A stretch of DNA of 64,000 bases, taken from Methylomonas koyamae (GTDB lineage: Bacteria > Pseudomonadota > Gammaproteobacteria > Methylococcales > Methylomonadaceae). Within the stretch, counting starts at the first letter, position 1, and every line of letters starts with the position of its first letter. Below are positions 35,508 through 44,328 of this stretch, in pieces. A program made the translations under genes and the position numbers. The stretch lies in the NCBI RefSeq assembly GCF_001644025.1, contig NZ_LUUK01000177.1, positions 62,001-126,000 of the forward strand. The letters run 5' to 3'. The notes under the pieces are model-generated. The model saw only the letters and a program-made list of their open reading frames with translations, had not been told where the DNA came from and ran no database searches.

Positions 35508-37447
35508 GCGATAAGAAGTTGGTACTCGATGCAGGGATACATTCCGCAATCATCGTCGATGATGGTTATGACGAGACTCCTCAGGTGGCTGAACTCCTCG
35601 ATCAGGATGGCTGGGATATCCTGTTTGATGATGCGCAAGGCGATGAAGCAGGGAGAATTGTTGCATTGTTTCCCGATTATGTTCCAGAAAACCGGGAGGA
35701 GCTAAAATCGAATCAAGAGTTTGTCGACGCTCTTTGGCAAGGTCGTGGGGGAATTCAGGATTTGCTCGGCGGACTGTTTGACGTCTACGAGCAAAAAATT
35801 CAGGACAACCGCCCGTTCCTAGAGACAGTAGAAACCGCCCTACATACACTGGGTATTCCTTTTGAAACTTGCGGCAGAGATTTTGTCGAGGCAGCCATTG
35901 ATGCAGATTTGATCATTATTGACCTGTTCCTCGGTATCCAACAAGGTGCAGCAGAGCGCCAGCTGACGGTCGATCGTCTCAAAGAGATAATCTGCCGCCG
36001 CGACCATCCTCTTCCTTCGATAGTCCTAATGTCGCAAGTGCCAGGGATAGATGATTTGGCGAAACAGTTTCGCCAAGATGTGCAACTCCATGCCTCCACT
36101 TTCCGACATGTCAGAAAAAATCATTTGTTGAAAGTAGGAAGGATGGAAGGGCTGATCCTCACTCTTGCATCTCATCGTTCAGATAGTCAAGCGTTAGCTA
36201 AATTTGTTGAAACTTGGGAGAAAAAGGCTATTGAAGCTGTCTCTACAGCCACTGAAACATTGCGTAAAATCGACATCGACGATTTGCAGCACATTCGGAG
36301 TATGCTGCTCCGCTTTGAAGGTCTAAACACTTCGAGTTATTTGCTTGACGTCTTTGATCGTGTGCTTCAATACGAGATCGAGTCTCATAGCGAAGTACTT
36401 GATGCGGCGAGCAGACTTGATGAGATTGCGGACGCTCCAGCCCCATTGATGATCTCAAATGACCGAGATACCTACACGGTTCTAGAACAGACCCTCTTCG
36501 TTAATCCTAAACGACGCTGCCATGCGACCGGCGCTGAGTGGCCGATCACTTTTGGCGACATCTTGGGACCAAACCCACGCGGTCAGATAAAGCCTCGCGG
36601 TTTCTTTTCGGGGCGGACTGACCTCGTTTTTTTCGTCGCTTCTCCAGAATGTGATCTGATTCGGAAAGATGGACTGACTACAGCATTACTAGTGGCAGGG
36701 GCGCTAAAGGAAATCGACATAACCAAGCCAGACCTAGCCGTGACAGCAAAGACTACTCCGGTGGTAACGCTGGACGAAGGCCGCCGCTTTCAGATTGATT
36801 GGAATTTTGGTGATCTCCGTACGATAAATTTGGCTCAGATAAAGCGGTTGATCCACCCGGTTCGTGGCGACGTGGCGGTGTTTGCACGGCTTCGGGAAGG
36901 GGCTGCGCTCAGCTTACGCCAGCAGTTTCTCAGCAATGTCGGACGGGTTGGAGAGCTTGCCCCACTCCCTAGATCATTGAAGTTTCGGGCAAATCTTTTT
37001 CTACCTCTACAACAAGGCGGCACAGAGCGGATCGAAATGCCTGATGGTGTAACTATCACCGGAAACGTACTGATTCCCCGGAGGGGAAAGTTTGCGACGG
37101 CAATCATTGACTCCAACTCCGAAGAAGATTTGACGGCAATCTTACTCAGCTTGGATCTTCAAAATGTGGCGAGTAAGAGTAAAAGAATGTTTGAAACACT
37201 CAGGGAGCAGACCCGGATTCGACAGATATTCAGGTCAGGTTTTCAAGGGCTTGACCTGCCCCTGAGTGAGCCTCGTAGCGCCGGGTTGCTCAAACTTGGT
37301 GAGGAGCAGCCGAATTCCGACGAGAAGAAGCCAAAGATTGACAAGGTTGCCACGATTGTTAAAGGAGCTGATTTTGAGGATGTACTGGGCGATAAAACAA
37401 AAGAAGCTGGTCTGATACTACAGATTCACATTGAATCTGATAGCTAG
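35504..37447 (+). CDS. Receiver-like partner of the GHKL kinase, with unknown C-terminal domain
   Basis: 647 residues from TTG 35504, overlapping the kinase stop (TTGA), with GGGGAAGAG just upstream. The first 215 residues read as a response-regulator receiver with an insertion: IIVDDGYD (acidic D19-D20), ADLIIIDLFLG with candidate phospho-acceptor D140, IVLMSQ with S178, and a Lys in RHVRKNHLLK. The remaining 430 residues are unassigned, with FFVASPECDLIRKDGLTTAL and a beta-rich stretch near 520. No DNA-binding helix-turn-helix is recognisable, so the output is probably not transcriptional. Last gene of the rightward operon. Function not known. Confidence 0.78.
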   Translation: MSDKKLVLDAGIHSAIIVDDGYDETPQVAELLDQDGWDILFDDAQGDEAGRIVALFPDYVPENREELKSNQEFVDALWQGRGGIQDLLGGLFDVYEQKIQDNRPFLETVETALHTLGIPFETCGRDFVEAAIDADLIIIDLFLGIQQGAAERQLTVDRLKEIICRRDHPLPSIVLMSQVPGIDDLAKQFRQDVQLHASTFRHVRKNHLLKVGRMEGLILTLASHRSDSQALAKFVETWEKKAIEAVSTATETLRKIDIDDLQHIRSMLLRFEGLNTSSYLLDVFDRVLQYEIESHSEVLDAASRLDEIADAPAPLMISNDRDTYTVLEQTLFVNPKRRCHATGAEWPITFGDILGPNPRGQIKPRGFFSGRTDLVFFVASPECDLIRKDGLTTALLVAGALKEIDITKPDLAVTAKTTPVVTLDEGRRFQIDWNFGDLRTINLAQIKRLIHPVRGDVAVFARLREGAALSLRQQFLSNVGRVGELAPLPRSLKFRANLFLPLQQGGTERIEMPDGVTITGNVLIPRRGKFATAIIDSNSEEDLTAILLSLDLQNVASKSKRMFETLREQTRIRQIFRSGFQGLDLPLSEPRSAGLLKLGEEQPNSDEKKPKIDKVATIVKGADFEDVLGDKTKEAGLILQIHIESDS

Positions 37448-37461
37448 TCTAGCCAGTTAGG

Positions 37462-40029
37462 CTAAATTTCGTTTTGGAAGTTACTCATCGGAGTGGGGAT
37501 TGCTGAGGCAAGTTTAAAAGAACGGGGAACAATTTTACCATTGCAAAGTGACCTTAATTCCCATGCTTCAGCATTGCTTGCTGCTGAATAGCTTATATGG
37601 ATCGGACGATCCGGTCCATAAAAATATAACCTGTCAAAAGGTAGATTTGCCATAATCCAGTAAGCCACTTCTTTCATATCCTCGCCTTCCACAATGAAGT
37701 CCACTGCAGCACCTAATCGAGGGCATACAGGTTTTCCCATGCGGTTTAGTTCGTGCGCTGCATGCTGATCCAATTTGGGAGCAATTCTCACTTTGATATG
37801 TCTGCTGAGTTCTGGAGAGCAGAAACCATAAGTGAGTTTTATCATGCCGTAGTAGTCGATTAACGGATCCAATATTTTCGTTGCCAGTTCAAAAAGTGCG
37901 TTGTAGCTATCTGCTTCTTTTGGGAGATTTGGAAGTCCAATACGCGCTTGGGTTTCTCCGCATTCAATCAACTGTCGGTAAGTAAAATATTGTCCGCATG
38001 GGACATCTAGATCAGGTATTGAACGGCTACGAATCAGTTCAAAGTCATCAATTTCCCATCGAGCTAGGGCTAAGGTCTGCCGAAACTCTTCGGGTTGGGG
38101 GCCGTAGCCGCTCAGGTCAAATAAATTTAATGCTTTTAACTGCTCATCAAAATTTAGCTGATTGGCGAAGTGCGGGAACTCCTCGTTGATAAAGCGGGAT
38201 TTTAAATACAGGTTGGTGGGTACGAATGCGTCGCCGTACTCGTATAGATCGAACGTTTGTTCTCGCAAATTGATTTTGACTCGCTCCAGCAAGCGTGGGA
38301 TAGGCTGGTTCTCAAAGTCGTCGTAACGCATCAGGCTTAATTTGCCGGATTGGATATGTATTTTTATTAAATCCGTTTGTTCGATATCACCATACAAAAT
38401 CGTGGCGCAGCCAATGTATATCCTCAGCAAAGCCGGCAGTTCCTGAACCATGCTGGTGTGCAGATGTAGAGCCTCGCCTTCATCCAGAAATCCTAGGCCT
38501 TGCTCTGTCGCGTGTTGACAGGCTTCGGCAATGAGCTCGGCATTGCTGATTTTGAATAAAATCGATCTGGCTGTTTCGATGGCATTTTGATGATCGCCGA
38601 AAAAGGCCTTGATGTCTTTTTGCAGCCCCGATTCTAAATGTTTGTACGGCTTGCGTTTGGAAAAGGCCTGTAACGCGAAATAGGTGATTAAGTCTTCGAT
38701 TTTGCTTTGTCGGGCATGCTCGAATAGCGCTTCTTCGTTGTTTTCCAGGGTAAAGCGTATGGCTTTGCTGATGTTGCCAAAGGCTTCGGTGAGTTCGATC
38801 AGCGAATCGATTTCCGATTTGTCGGGTAGCCGCCCAAGCTCCAGAATTTTCTGCCACAGTGGATCGATAAGGTGATTGTAAGCCAGATATTTCTTCTCGT
38901 TTCGAGACAGTTTTGGCTCTGCGGGTGTAGCGGGTCTATGCGACAAGCGTAAAACATTACTTTGGCCACGTTGACGGCCGAGCAAAAACCGCTGTTCCGC
39001 ATCTTGATTTTTAAATACAAAAAAGATGCCAGGCGCGACAGGAATGGCGTCCGTTTCTAAGGAACCCGTTAAAAATTCTTTGAGCTCGCTTTGGGTATAG
39101 TATTTTTGGAAGGTATTGCGCTGAGTAATGACGCCATCATTAAAAGCCTGGCCTTTAAATGCATTTTGGTTGAATAACATGGCGGAAACCACCAACACTT
39201 GGTTAGCCAGGTTATATGCGCCTCTCAATGCTTCCAGTCTTTCCTGATAGTTTTCGATGACATTGATCACAAAGCCCAAATTGACAATGTCGGCGGCTTG
39301 CTTGGGTTGATCAGCTGCGTAATGCGGGTCCCAGCCGGACACCGGAATGGCATTTGCCGAAAGATTACGAATGTCGTCGCCTTTGCCGCAACCGTAATCG
39401 AATACGGTTAGCGAGCCGCCTAAAAATCCGTGACGCGCCAGGCATTGCATCGGCGCGGATAAATTACTGCGGGAAAGCGCCGTCAGGTGCCTGGAAATGC
39501 TTGTGCTTTCAATCGATTCAAATGTTAGGCTATCGGTGGATTCATCATTGCCAATCGGCAGAAATTGGTAATCGATGATTTGAAAACCTTTTTCGCGGAT
39601 TAACGCGTCCCAGGCTTGTTTGAAGCCAATCCTGATTGTGTCGTCGAATAGCCCCAGTTGTTCGGCGGTCTCGGTTAATTGGGTAAATTGCTGATAGTTT
39701 GGCGCATCGCGGCTCAGTAATAATTCCTTGCGATGTAAGATCGGCGGATTTAACGAGGTCTGATAACTGCGCTTTTCGACTCTTTGCGTTGTCAGATCAA
39801 TCCGAAAACTCGTCTCTAAGGCAGGGAATGGCTCTTCGAAGAAATTGGGATACCAAAGCAAAGACAGCATGCTTGATTTGCCGTCATACTTGATGACGTT
39901 GTAATCAAGGCCCGGTTTTAAATGAGCCAAAATCTCGGCGGCCTTGACAGTCTGCTGTATTTCGTAATGTTGAGAATCCGTTAGACTGTAATGCCAATAA
40001 ACATTGTTTAGAACTTTTTTGCCGAGCAT
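37462..40029 (-). CDS. DNA phosphorothioation-associated putative methyltransferase
   Basis: 855 residues from ATG 40029. It matches the family of putative methyltransferases found beside Dnd/Ssp loci. SAM-binding motif VFDYGCGKGDDIRNL near residue 212, followed by VSGWDPHY and ADIVNLGFVINVIE. Flanking regions of about 200 and 500 residues have no recognised domain. It faces the rightward defence operon, ending 14 bases from the receiver-like gene, and shares the upstream gap 40030-40224 with the divergent HU gene. Substrate unknown; DNA or a component of the modification machine are both possible. Confidence 0.82.
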   Translation of the reverse strand: MLGKKVLNNVYWHYSLTDSQHYEIQQTVKAAEILAHLKPGLDYNVIKYDGKSSMLSLLWYPNFFEEPFPALETSFRIDLTTQRVEKRSYQTSLNPPILHRKELLLSRDAPNYQQFTQLTETAEQLGLFDDTIRIGFKQAWDALIREKGFQIIDYQFLPIGNDESTDSLTFESIESTSISRHLTALSRSNLSAPMQCLARHGFLGGSLTVFDYGCGKGDDIRNLSANAIPVSGWDPHYAADQPKQAADIVNLGFVINVIENYQERLEALRGAYNLANQVLVVSAMLFNQNAFKGQAFNDGVITQRNTFQKYYTQSELKEFLTGSLETDAIPVAPGIFFVFKNQDAEQRFLLGRQRGQSNVLRLSHRPATPAEPKLSRNEKKYLAYNHLIDPLWQKILELGRLPDKSEIDSLIELTEAFGNISKAIRFTLENNEEALFEHARQSKIEDLITYFALQAFSKRKPYKHLESGLQKDIKAFFGDHQNAIETARSILFKISNAELIAEACQHATEQGLGFLDEGEALHLHTSMVQELPALLRIYIGCATILYGDIEQTDLIKIHIQSGKLSLMRYDDFENQPIPRLLERVKINLREQTFDLYEYGDAFVPTNLYLKSRFINEEFPHFANQLNFDEQLKALNLFDLSGYGPQPEEFRQTLALARWEIDDFELIRSRSIPDLDVPCGQYFTYRQLIECGETQARIGLPNLPKEADSYNALFELATKILDPLIDYYGMIKLTYGFCSPELSRHIKVRIAPKLDQHAAHELNRMGKPVCPRLGAAVDFIVEGEDMKEVAYWIMANLPFDRLYFYGPDRPIHISYSAASNAEAWELRSLCNGKIVPRSFKLASAIPTPMSNFQNEI

Positions 40030-40160
40030 AGGTTTAAGCCATATTACAATTTATTTGAAGGGTTGTCGGCCATTAATCCATAATATTTACCTTCCCTTGG
40101 CATATGCAGTTTACGCATAATTGAAATATTGCTAACCGCTTTTTACAACCTATCACCCTG

Positions 40161-40190
40161 TTGCTACAGATGTGTAGCTTATCGTATCTA
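40161..40190 (+). promoter_or_regulatory. Candidate promoter of the HU gene
   Basis: TTGCTA (40161-40166) and TATCTA (40185-40190), spacer 18, about 35 bases upstream of the HU start. No clear ribosome site precedes the ATG. Confidence 0.45.
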
Positions 40191-40224
40191 AATCAATTTT
40201 TTATCTTAAACCTACACCTAATTT

Positions 40225-40497
40225 ATGAACAAATCCGACCTCATCGACGCCATCGCCAACCACGCCAACCTGACTAAAGCCGACGCCGGCCGCGCACTGG
40301 ACGGTATCACCAAATCCATCGAAGCTGCTCTGAAATCCAATGATTCAGTAGCGTTGGTGGGCTTTGGCACCTTTGAAGTGAAAGAACGCGCCGAGCGTGC
40401 TGGCCGCAATCCACAAACCGGTGAAGCGATTACGATTGCCGCTGCCAAATTGCCATCCTTCAAAGCCGGTAAAGCCTTGAAAGACGCGGTTCAGTAG
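40225..40497 (+). CDS. HU-family DNA-binding protein
   Basis: 90 residues from ATG 40225. Complete HU fold with the signature [21 protein letters not shown] at about 46-66 and the helical N terminus [22 protein letters not shown] proteins bend and compact DNA and assist recombination and replication. It lies between the island methyltransferase and traN, so it belongs to the element's hotspot cargo rather than the usual chromosomal hup position. It converges with traN with only 16 bases between stops and no clear terminator. Whether it replaces or supplements host HU cannot be told. Confidence 0.94.
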   Translation: MNKSDLIDAIANHANLTKADAGRALDGITKSIEAALKSNDSVALVGFGTFEVKERAERAGRNPQTGEAITIAAAKLPSFKAGKALKDAVQ

Positions 40498-40513
40498 GTT
40501 CTTGACTGCGAGT

Positions 40514-43297
40514 TTATTGCGGTCCCATGCCCCAGCCTTCCAGTTCCGACTGCCGTTTAACAGTAGGGACATCCAGATCGGTCATGCGGCCTTGGGTCCG
40601 GGTTAATGTGTCTTGTCGTCCGCTGGAGGCCGCACCGTATTTCTGCGGATTGAGTCGGCTGCCTGTACCGGTGAGTTGATCCAGATTGAGCATGGATGCG
40701 GCATTGGCGGCGGTCGGTAAATGCCCGGTCTGCGCCAGAATTGCCAACCATTCGTCCAGATTGACCTGGGTCCAATCCACACGGTCCAGATCCGCGACTT
40801 TGATGCCGGTACAACTTGGACTTTCCGGCGTGCCAAAATCCATGCCCAGCTGCGGTTTGATTTGTTCGTTGAGGATGCGCGCAAGCGGCGAGTTGTAGCA
40901 GCAGTAACTTTCCTTGCGCACCCAACACACACCAGCCACCTTGCTTTCGCAATAGGTGCCAAGGTCCGTGCAGACCTTCAGTTGTTTCTTCGCTGCGAGT
41001 TCGTACTCCGGTTCTTCGCAGGAATAGACGATCTGGATAATCATGATGATGATCATCACCACCGTATAGGCCGTCATCAAGGTACTGAGCAACTCGCCGG
41101 CAACCGCGGCACCGCCACCCAACTCGACGCCACCCGATTCCGCGGCCGGGGTTAGATTGCCCGCCGAATCGAAGGCAGCCTGACCGCCAGCGCTGAACAA
41201 GGCATTGCCGGCCGCTTCGCCAAAGGTCTGGCCGATCCATTCCGCCACGGACTTCATTAATTCACCTTTGAGTGAATCCAGTAAACCTTGCGAGGCAACA
41301 TCGCTGGTACTGAGCATGTCAGTGCCGACCAAGTCATTCACGGTCGAGGCAAAATCCGCCTGAAAACTGTTCCAGGCATCGCCGGCCAACGTGAATGGTG
41401 TACGCATGGTTTCCCAGGCGCCTCTAATCGCCGAGGTACTGTCCATGGCCATGACGGCGCTATCCATCTGACTGGTGGCGATCAGCAAATCAATGTAACG
41501 GCCCAGCCCCATCGCACCCGAGGGTGTTTCGCAGCAATCGACCAGACTGAGCGCGCCGCCGACCATTTTGCAACTGGCGGGTTTTCCCTGAAATACCTGA
41601 CAGGTGGTCGGATCCTTTTGCTGTAGATCGGCATTGGCGTAGTCGCAATGCAAGTCCATCGCCATTTGCTGAGCGCTGTTGAGTAAGGCGACCGCCTTGC
41701 TGAAATCCTGACTCTGGGTGCGATTCACGGTGATGCAGTCTTCCCCCATGCACCGAATCGGCCCGGCACATTGCTGTTGGGTGTTGCTTTGAATGCCGGG
41801 AATGCCCACCGTTTGCCCGCAGTCATAAGTATCGATGCTGTCCCAGCAGGTGCCTGAGGCTAGTACACTGGTACATTGGCTTTTGATGAACGAGCAGCCT
41901 TGGGTTTCCAATGACGCGCAGGTCTTGTTGGGGATTCCGTTCGCCGGTGGTTCCAAACAATGTGTGCCTGCGGTATCGATCCAGCATTGGCCGTATTGAT
42001 TCAAATCGCAGTTCCCTGAAGCTTGAATATTCATACAGGTATTGCGAATCCCCGTCGAACTGGCCACCGGGGCTTGGGCTAAATCGGAACCACAGACCAT
42101 GACTTGCGCGGTGGGATCAACGTAGCAACCCGACGCATTGGCGGGATCGTTCGTGCAACTCAATTGGCTGCCAGCCCGGCAAATGCCGTCGGTGATCGCA
42201 TTGGCCAAGTTTTGGCAATTGGGTCCGCTCCAGCTCCATTCGTCCTGGGTGATCAGCTTCGATAAGTCATAACGCAGTCGTATTCGCGAATAGCCCTCGC
42301 CATTACCGCCGACCATGGTGTCTTGTTTGAAGACTTTATGGCCGGTACTGTTGAAGGCATAGGTGACGTCGCGATTGGGATGGTCGACCCAGCTATTACT
42401 GAGTTCGCATGAGCCGCCCCAGCCGGTGGAGCCTGTATAAATCAGGTTGCCGCCGTAATACACTTGAGCATGGTCGTCGAACTCCACATCCTCTAGTGTC
42501 GCGCTGACGATCGCTTCTGGATGCAGGACGTTATAGGTCACTTGCCAGGTAAACACCGCGCATCCGGCCGACCAGTAGTTGTCGCCGACCCGGCCGACAT
42601 ACAAGTCCATGCAACCCGACCCGCAACTCGACATGCCGCCGTCGCCACTGACGAAGCGGATCAAAGGCTCGACATTGACTTGATGCGTGGCCGTGCAGCT
42701 TTGCGGTACCGTCGGTTGCCTGAGGCAAAGCTGATAGTCGGGTACCCGCACCGATTGCTGGGTTTCGGTTTGGGTCGTGATGGTCGTGCAGTCCGAAAAC
42801 GATTGGGCCCACGGCGTGAAGTCGCTGAATACCTGATCGCCGTTGTGCCAGATCGGATCAGCTTGTAAGTCCGGGTGCGACTGGTGAGCGTTGTCGATCA
42901 AGGTGCGATAGGCTTCGCCGGTGAAGCTGGATTCGCCGTTCAGGGCGGTCTGTGCATCCAGACCCGCCGCCAGTGTGCCGGGGTTATTGCCGTAGAGATT
43001 GGCAAAATCGCTGGTCGTGGTTGACGTGCTATTCGTATCCGGAAACAGCGTGCCGATCGAAATGGCGCTTTCCTGGGATGTCCCCGGATTCAAGGTCAGT
43101 GTGCCATTGCCGGTGTCGACCGGAAATGCAAAACCACCCAGTACTTGCTGTCCGAGCTGTTGGCCATCCCGTCCGGCGGCCTGAATCGCATCGGCCCAGG
43201 ATAAACCAAACGGTGTCCAGGCCAGGGTCACGCACAATATTCCAGACAGTGTCTGGACAAACCTCCGCTGAGGTTCGAATAAGTCCCTGGCTTCCAT
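40514..43297 (-). CDS. traN: Mating-pair stabilisation protein TraN
   Basis: 927 residues from ATG 43297, which shares a base with the traU stop (TGATG); the longer ORF to 43330 is not supported. An N-terminal signal sequence ends LSWADA near 37. The protein is very rich in cysteine, with spaced Cys pairs across the middle region (for example CYVDPTAQVMVCGSD and CWIDTAGTHC), as in F- and SXT-type TraN, an outer-membrane protein that stabilises the contact between mating cells. A hydrophobic stretch near 755 (LMTAYTVVMIIIMIIQIVYS) is typical of the family. Last gene of the transfer operon. The tip domain of TraN governs recipient recognition and is expected to differ from F. Confidence 0.93.
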   Translation of the reverse strand: MEARDLFEPQRRFVQTLSGILCVTLAWTPFGLSWADAIQAAGRDGQQLGQQVLGGFAFPVDTGNGTLTLNPGTSQESAISIGTLFPDTNSTSTTTSDFANLYGNNPGTLAAGLDAQTALNGESSFTGEAYRTLIDNAHQSHPDLQADPIWHNGDQVFSDFTPWAQSFSDCTTITTQTETQQSVRVPDYQLCLRQPTVPQSCTATHQVNVEPLIRFVSGDGGMSSCGSGCMDLYVGRVGDNYWSAGCAVFTWQVTYNVLHPEAIVSATLEDVEFDDHAQVYYGGNLIYTGSTGWGGSCELSNSWVDHPNRDVTYAFNSTGHKVFKQDTMVGGNGEGYSRIRLRYDLSKLITQDEWSWSGPNCQNLANAITDGICRAGSQLSCTNDPANASGCYVDPTAQVMVCGSDLAQAPVASSTGIRNTCMNIQASGNCDLNQYGQCWIDTAGTHCLEPPANGIPNKTCASLETQGCSFIKSQCTSVLASGTCWDSIDTYDCGQTVGIPGIQSNTQQQCAGPIRCMGEDCITVNRTQSQDFSKAVALLNSAQQMAMDLHCDYANADLQQKDPTTCQVFQGKPASCKMVGGALSLVDCCETPSGAMGLGRYIDLLIATSQMDSAVMAMDSTSAIRGAWETMRTPFTLAGDAWNSFQADFASTVNDLVGTDMLSTSDVASQGLLDSLKGELMKSVAEWIGQTFGEAAGNALFSAGGQAAFDSAGNLTPAAESGGVELGGGAAVAGELLSTLMTAYTVVMIIIMIIQIVYSCEEPEYELAAKKQLKVCTDLGTYCESKVAGVCWVRKESYCCYNSPLARILNEQIKPQLGMDFGTPESPSCTGIKVADLDRVDWTQVNLDEWLAILAQTGHLPTAANAASMLNLDQLTGTGSRLNPQKYGAASSGRQDTLTRTQGRMTDLDVPTVKRQSELEGWGMGPQ

Positions 43298-44328
43298 CAC
43301 AATCCCACGCAACAGTCCTGCCAGCGCCACAGCAGGTAGAGATGATCTTCACCTGGCCCCGGATACGTGCGCCCCGCACCCCATTTGAAAGTGGTTTCGC
43401 CGATGGCGTGATTGGAGTTGGTTTCGGCGACCGGATAAAACATCGATAGCCGGTATTGGGATTTGGGGATGAAGGGATAGATGGTGCCGCCGCATAAGGC
43501 ATCGTTGCCTGAAGTTTTCCAGGCTAGACCACGGCGATGCAAAGAGGCCGTAGCGCGCGTGGCCAGCAAACTGGTGATACGTGGATCGGTGCCGTAACTG
43601 GTCGGCGAGATGCCGGATAAGGGATACATATGCCCCCAGGCGCCGGCACACCAGAACAAGGCATCCAATGGATTACCAGTTGCCGCCGCCGTGGCATCGG
43701 CGACACACGCCGAAATCGCTACCGGATTGGCAAACAGCGCCGTTTCGGGACTGGTGAAGAACGCCAGTAAATCGTTGTTCCAGGTCGGATCCAGTTCCGA
43801 GACGTACAGCAAGTCGAAATCCCGGTAGCCATCGCTGTTGCAGCGACCATCCCAGAACAGATCCAGCAAAATGGTCAAGGGAAACGCGAAATAGTGGTAA
43901 TTGAAAAACGCCATCTCGCTGGCATCGAAGTCGGCTTTGCCGGTGGTGGCGATCAAACGTACGTTCGAGGCGCTGAACTTATGGCCTCCCAGCGCCGGCG
44001 AACACCACGGATTGCGGACGATTTCGATTAGCCGGGCCGGATTCCACAGGCCCATGGTCATGCCAAGCTCCGGAATACCCATCGGATCGGTGCAAAAACA
44101 GAACTTCTCGTCGGTGGCGATACTGGGTACGCTACCGCCGCCCAACGATGCCCCGGCGGCCCGAATTGGAAACAGACAGCTCCAGCAAATATCGGTGATC
44201 AGCTTGCCGGACCACAGTTCGGCGTCCGAGCACAACGGATCGACGCTATTCGTAGTGGTTTCGGCAACAAGCGGAGTTGCCAGTGTTATCAAACCGCCCA
44301 ACACCCAAGGGAAAACGAATCGTTTCAT
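43297..44328 (-). CDS. traU: Conjugal transfer protein TraU
   Basis: 343 residues with signal peptide MKRFVFPWVLGGLITLATPLVA. Cysteine-rich periplasmic protein with the TraU segments DICWSCLFPIRAAG, FCFCTDPMGIPELGMTMGLW and NPWCSPALGGH. TraU belongs to the F-type assembly complex for pilus extension and DNA transfer together with TraW and TrbC. ATGA overlap with the upstream TrbC/TraW gene and one-base overlap with traN indicate tight translational coupling. Confidence 0.95.
   Translation of the reverse strand: MKRFVFPWVLGGLITLATPLVAETTTNSVDPLCSDAELWSGKLITDICWSCLFPIRAAGASLGGGSVPSIATDEKFCFCTDPMGIPELGMTMGLWNPARLIEIVRNPWCSPALGGHKFSASNVRLIATTGKADFDASEMAFFNYHYFAFPLTILLDLFWDGRCNSDGYRDFDLLYVSELDPTWNNDLLAFFTSPETALFANPVAISACVADATAAATGNPLDALFWCAGAWGHMYPLSGISPTSYGTDPRITSLLATRATASLHRRGLAWKTSGNDALCGGTIYPFIPKSQYRLSMFYPVAETNSNHAIGETTFKWGAGRTYPGPGEDHLYLLWRWQDCCVGL

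Noticed and set aside
43298-43330. Upstream start of TraN at 43330
   Set aside because: ATG 43297 overlaps the traU stop (TGATG) and begins the signal sequence; the extra residues have no support.
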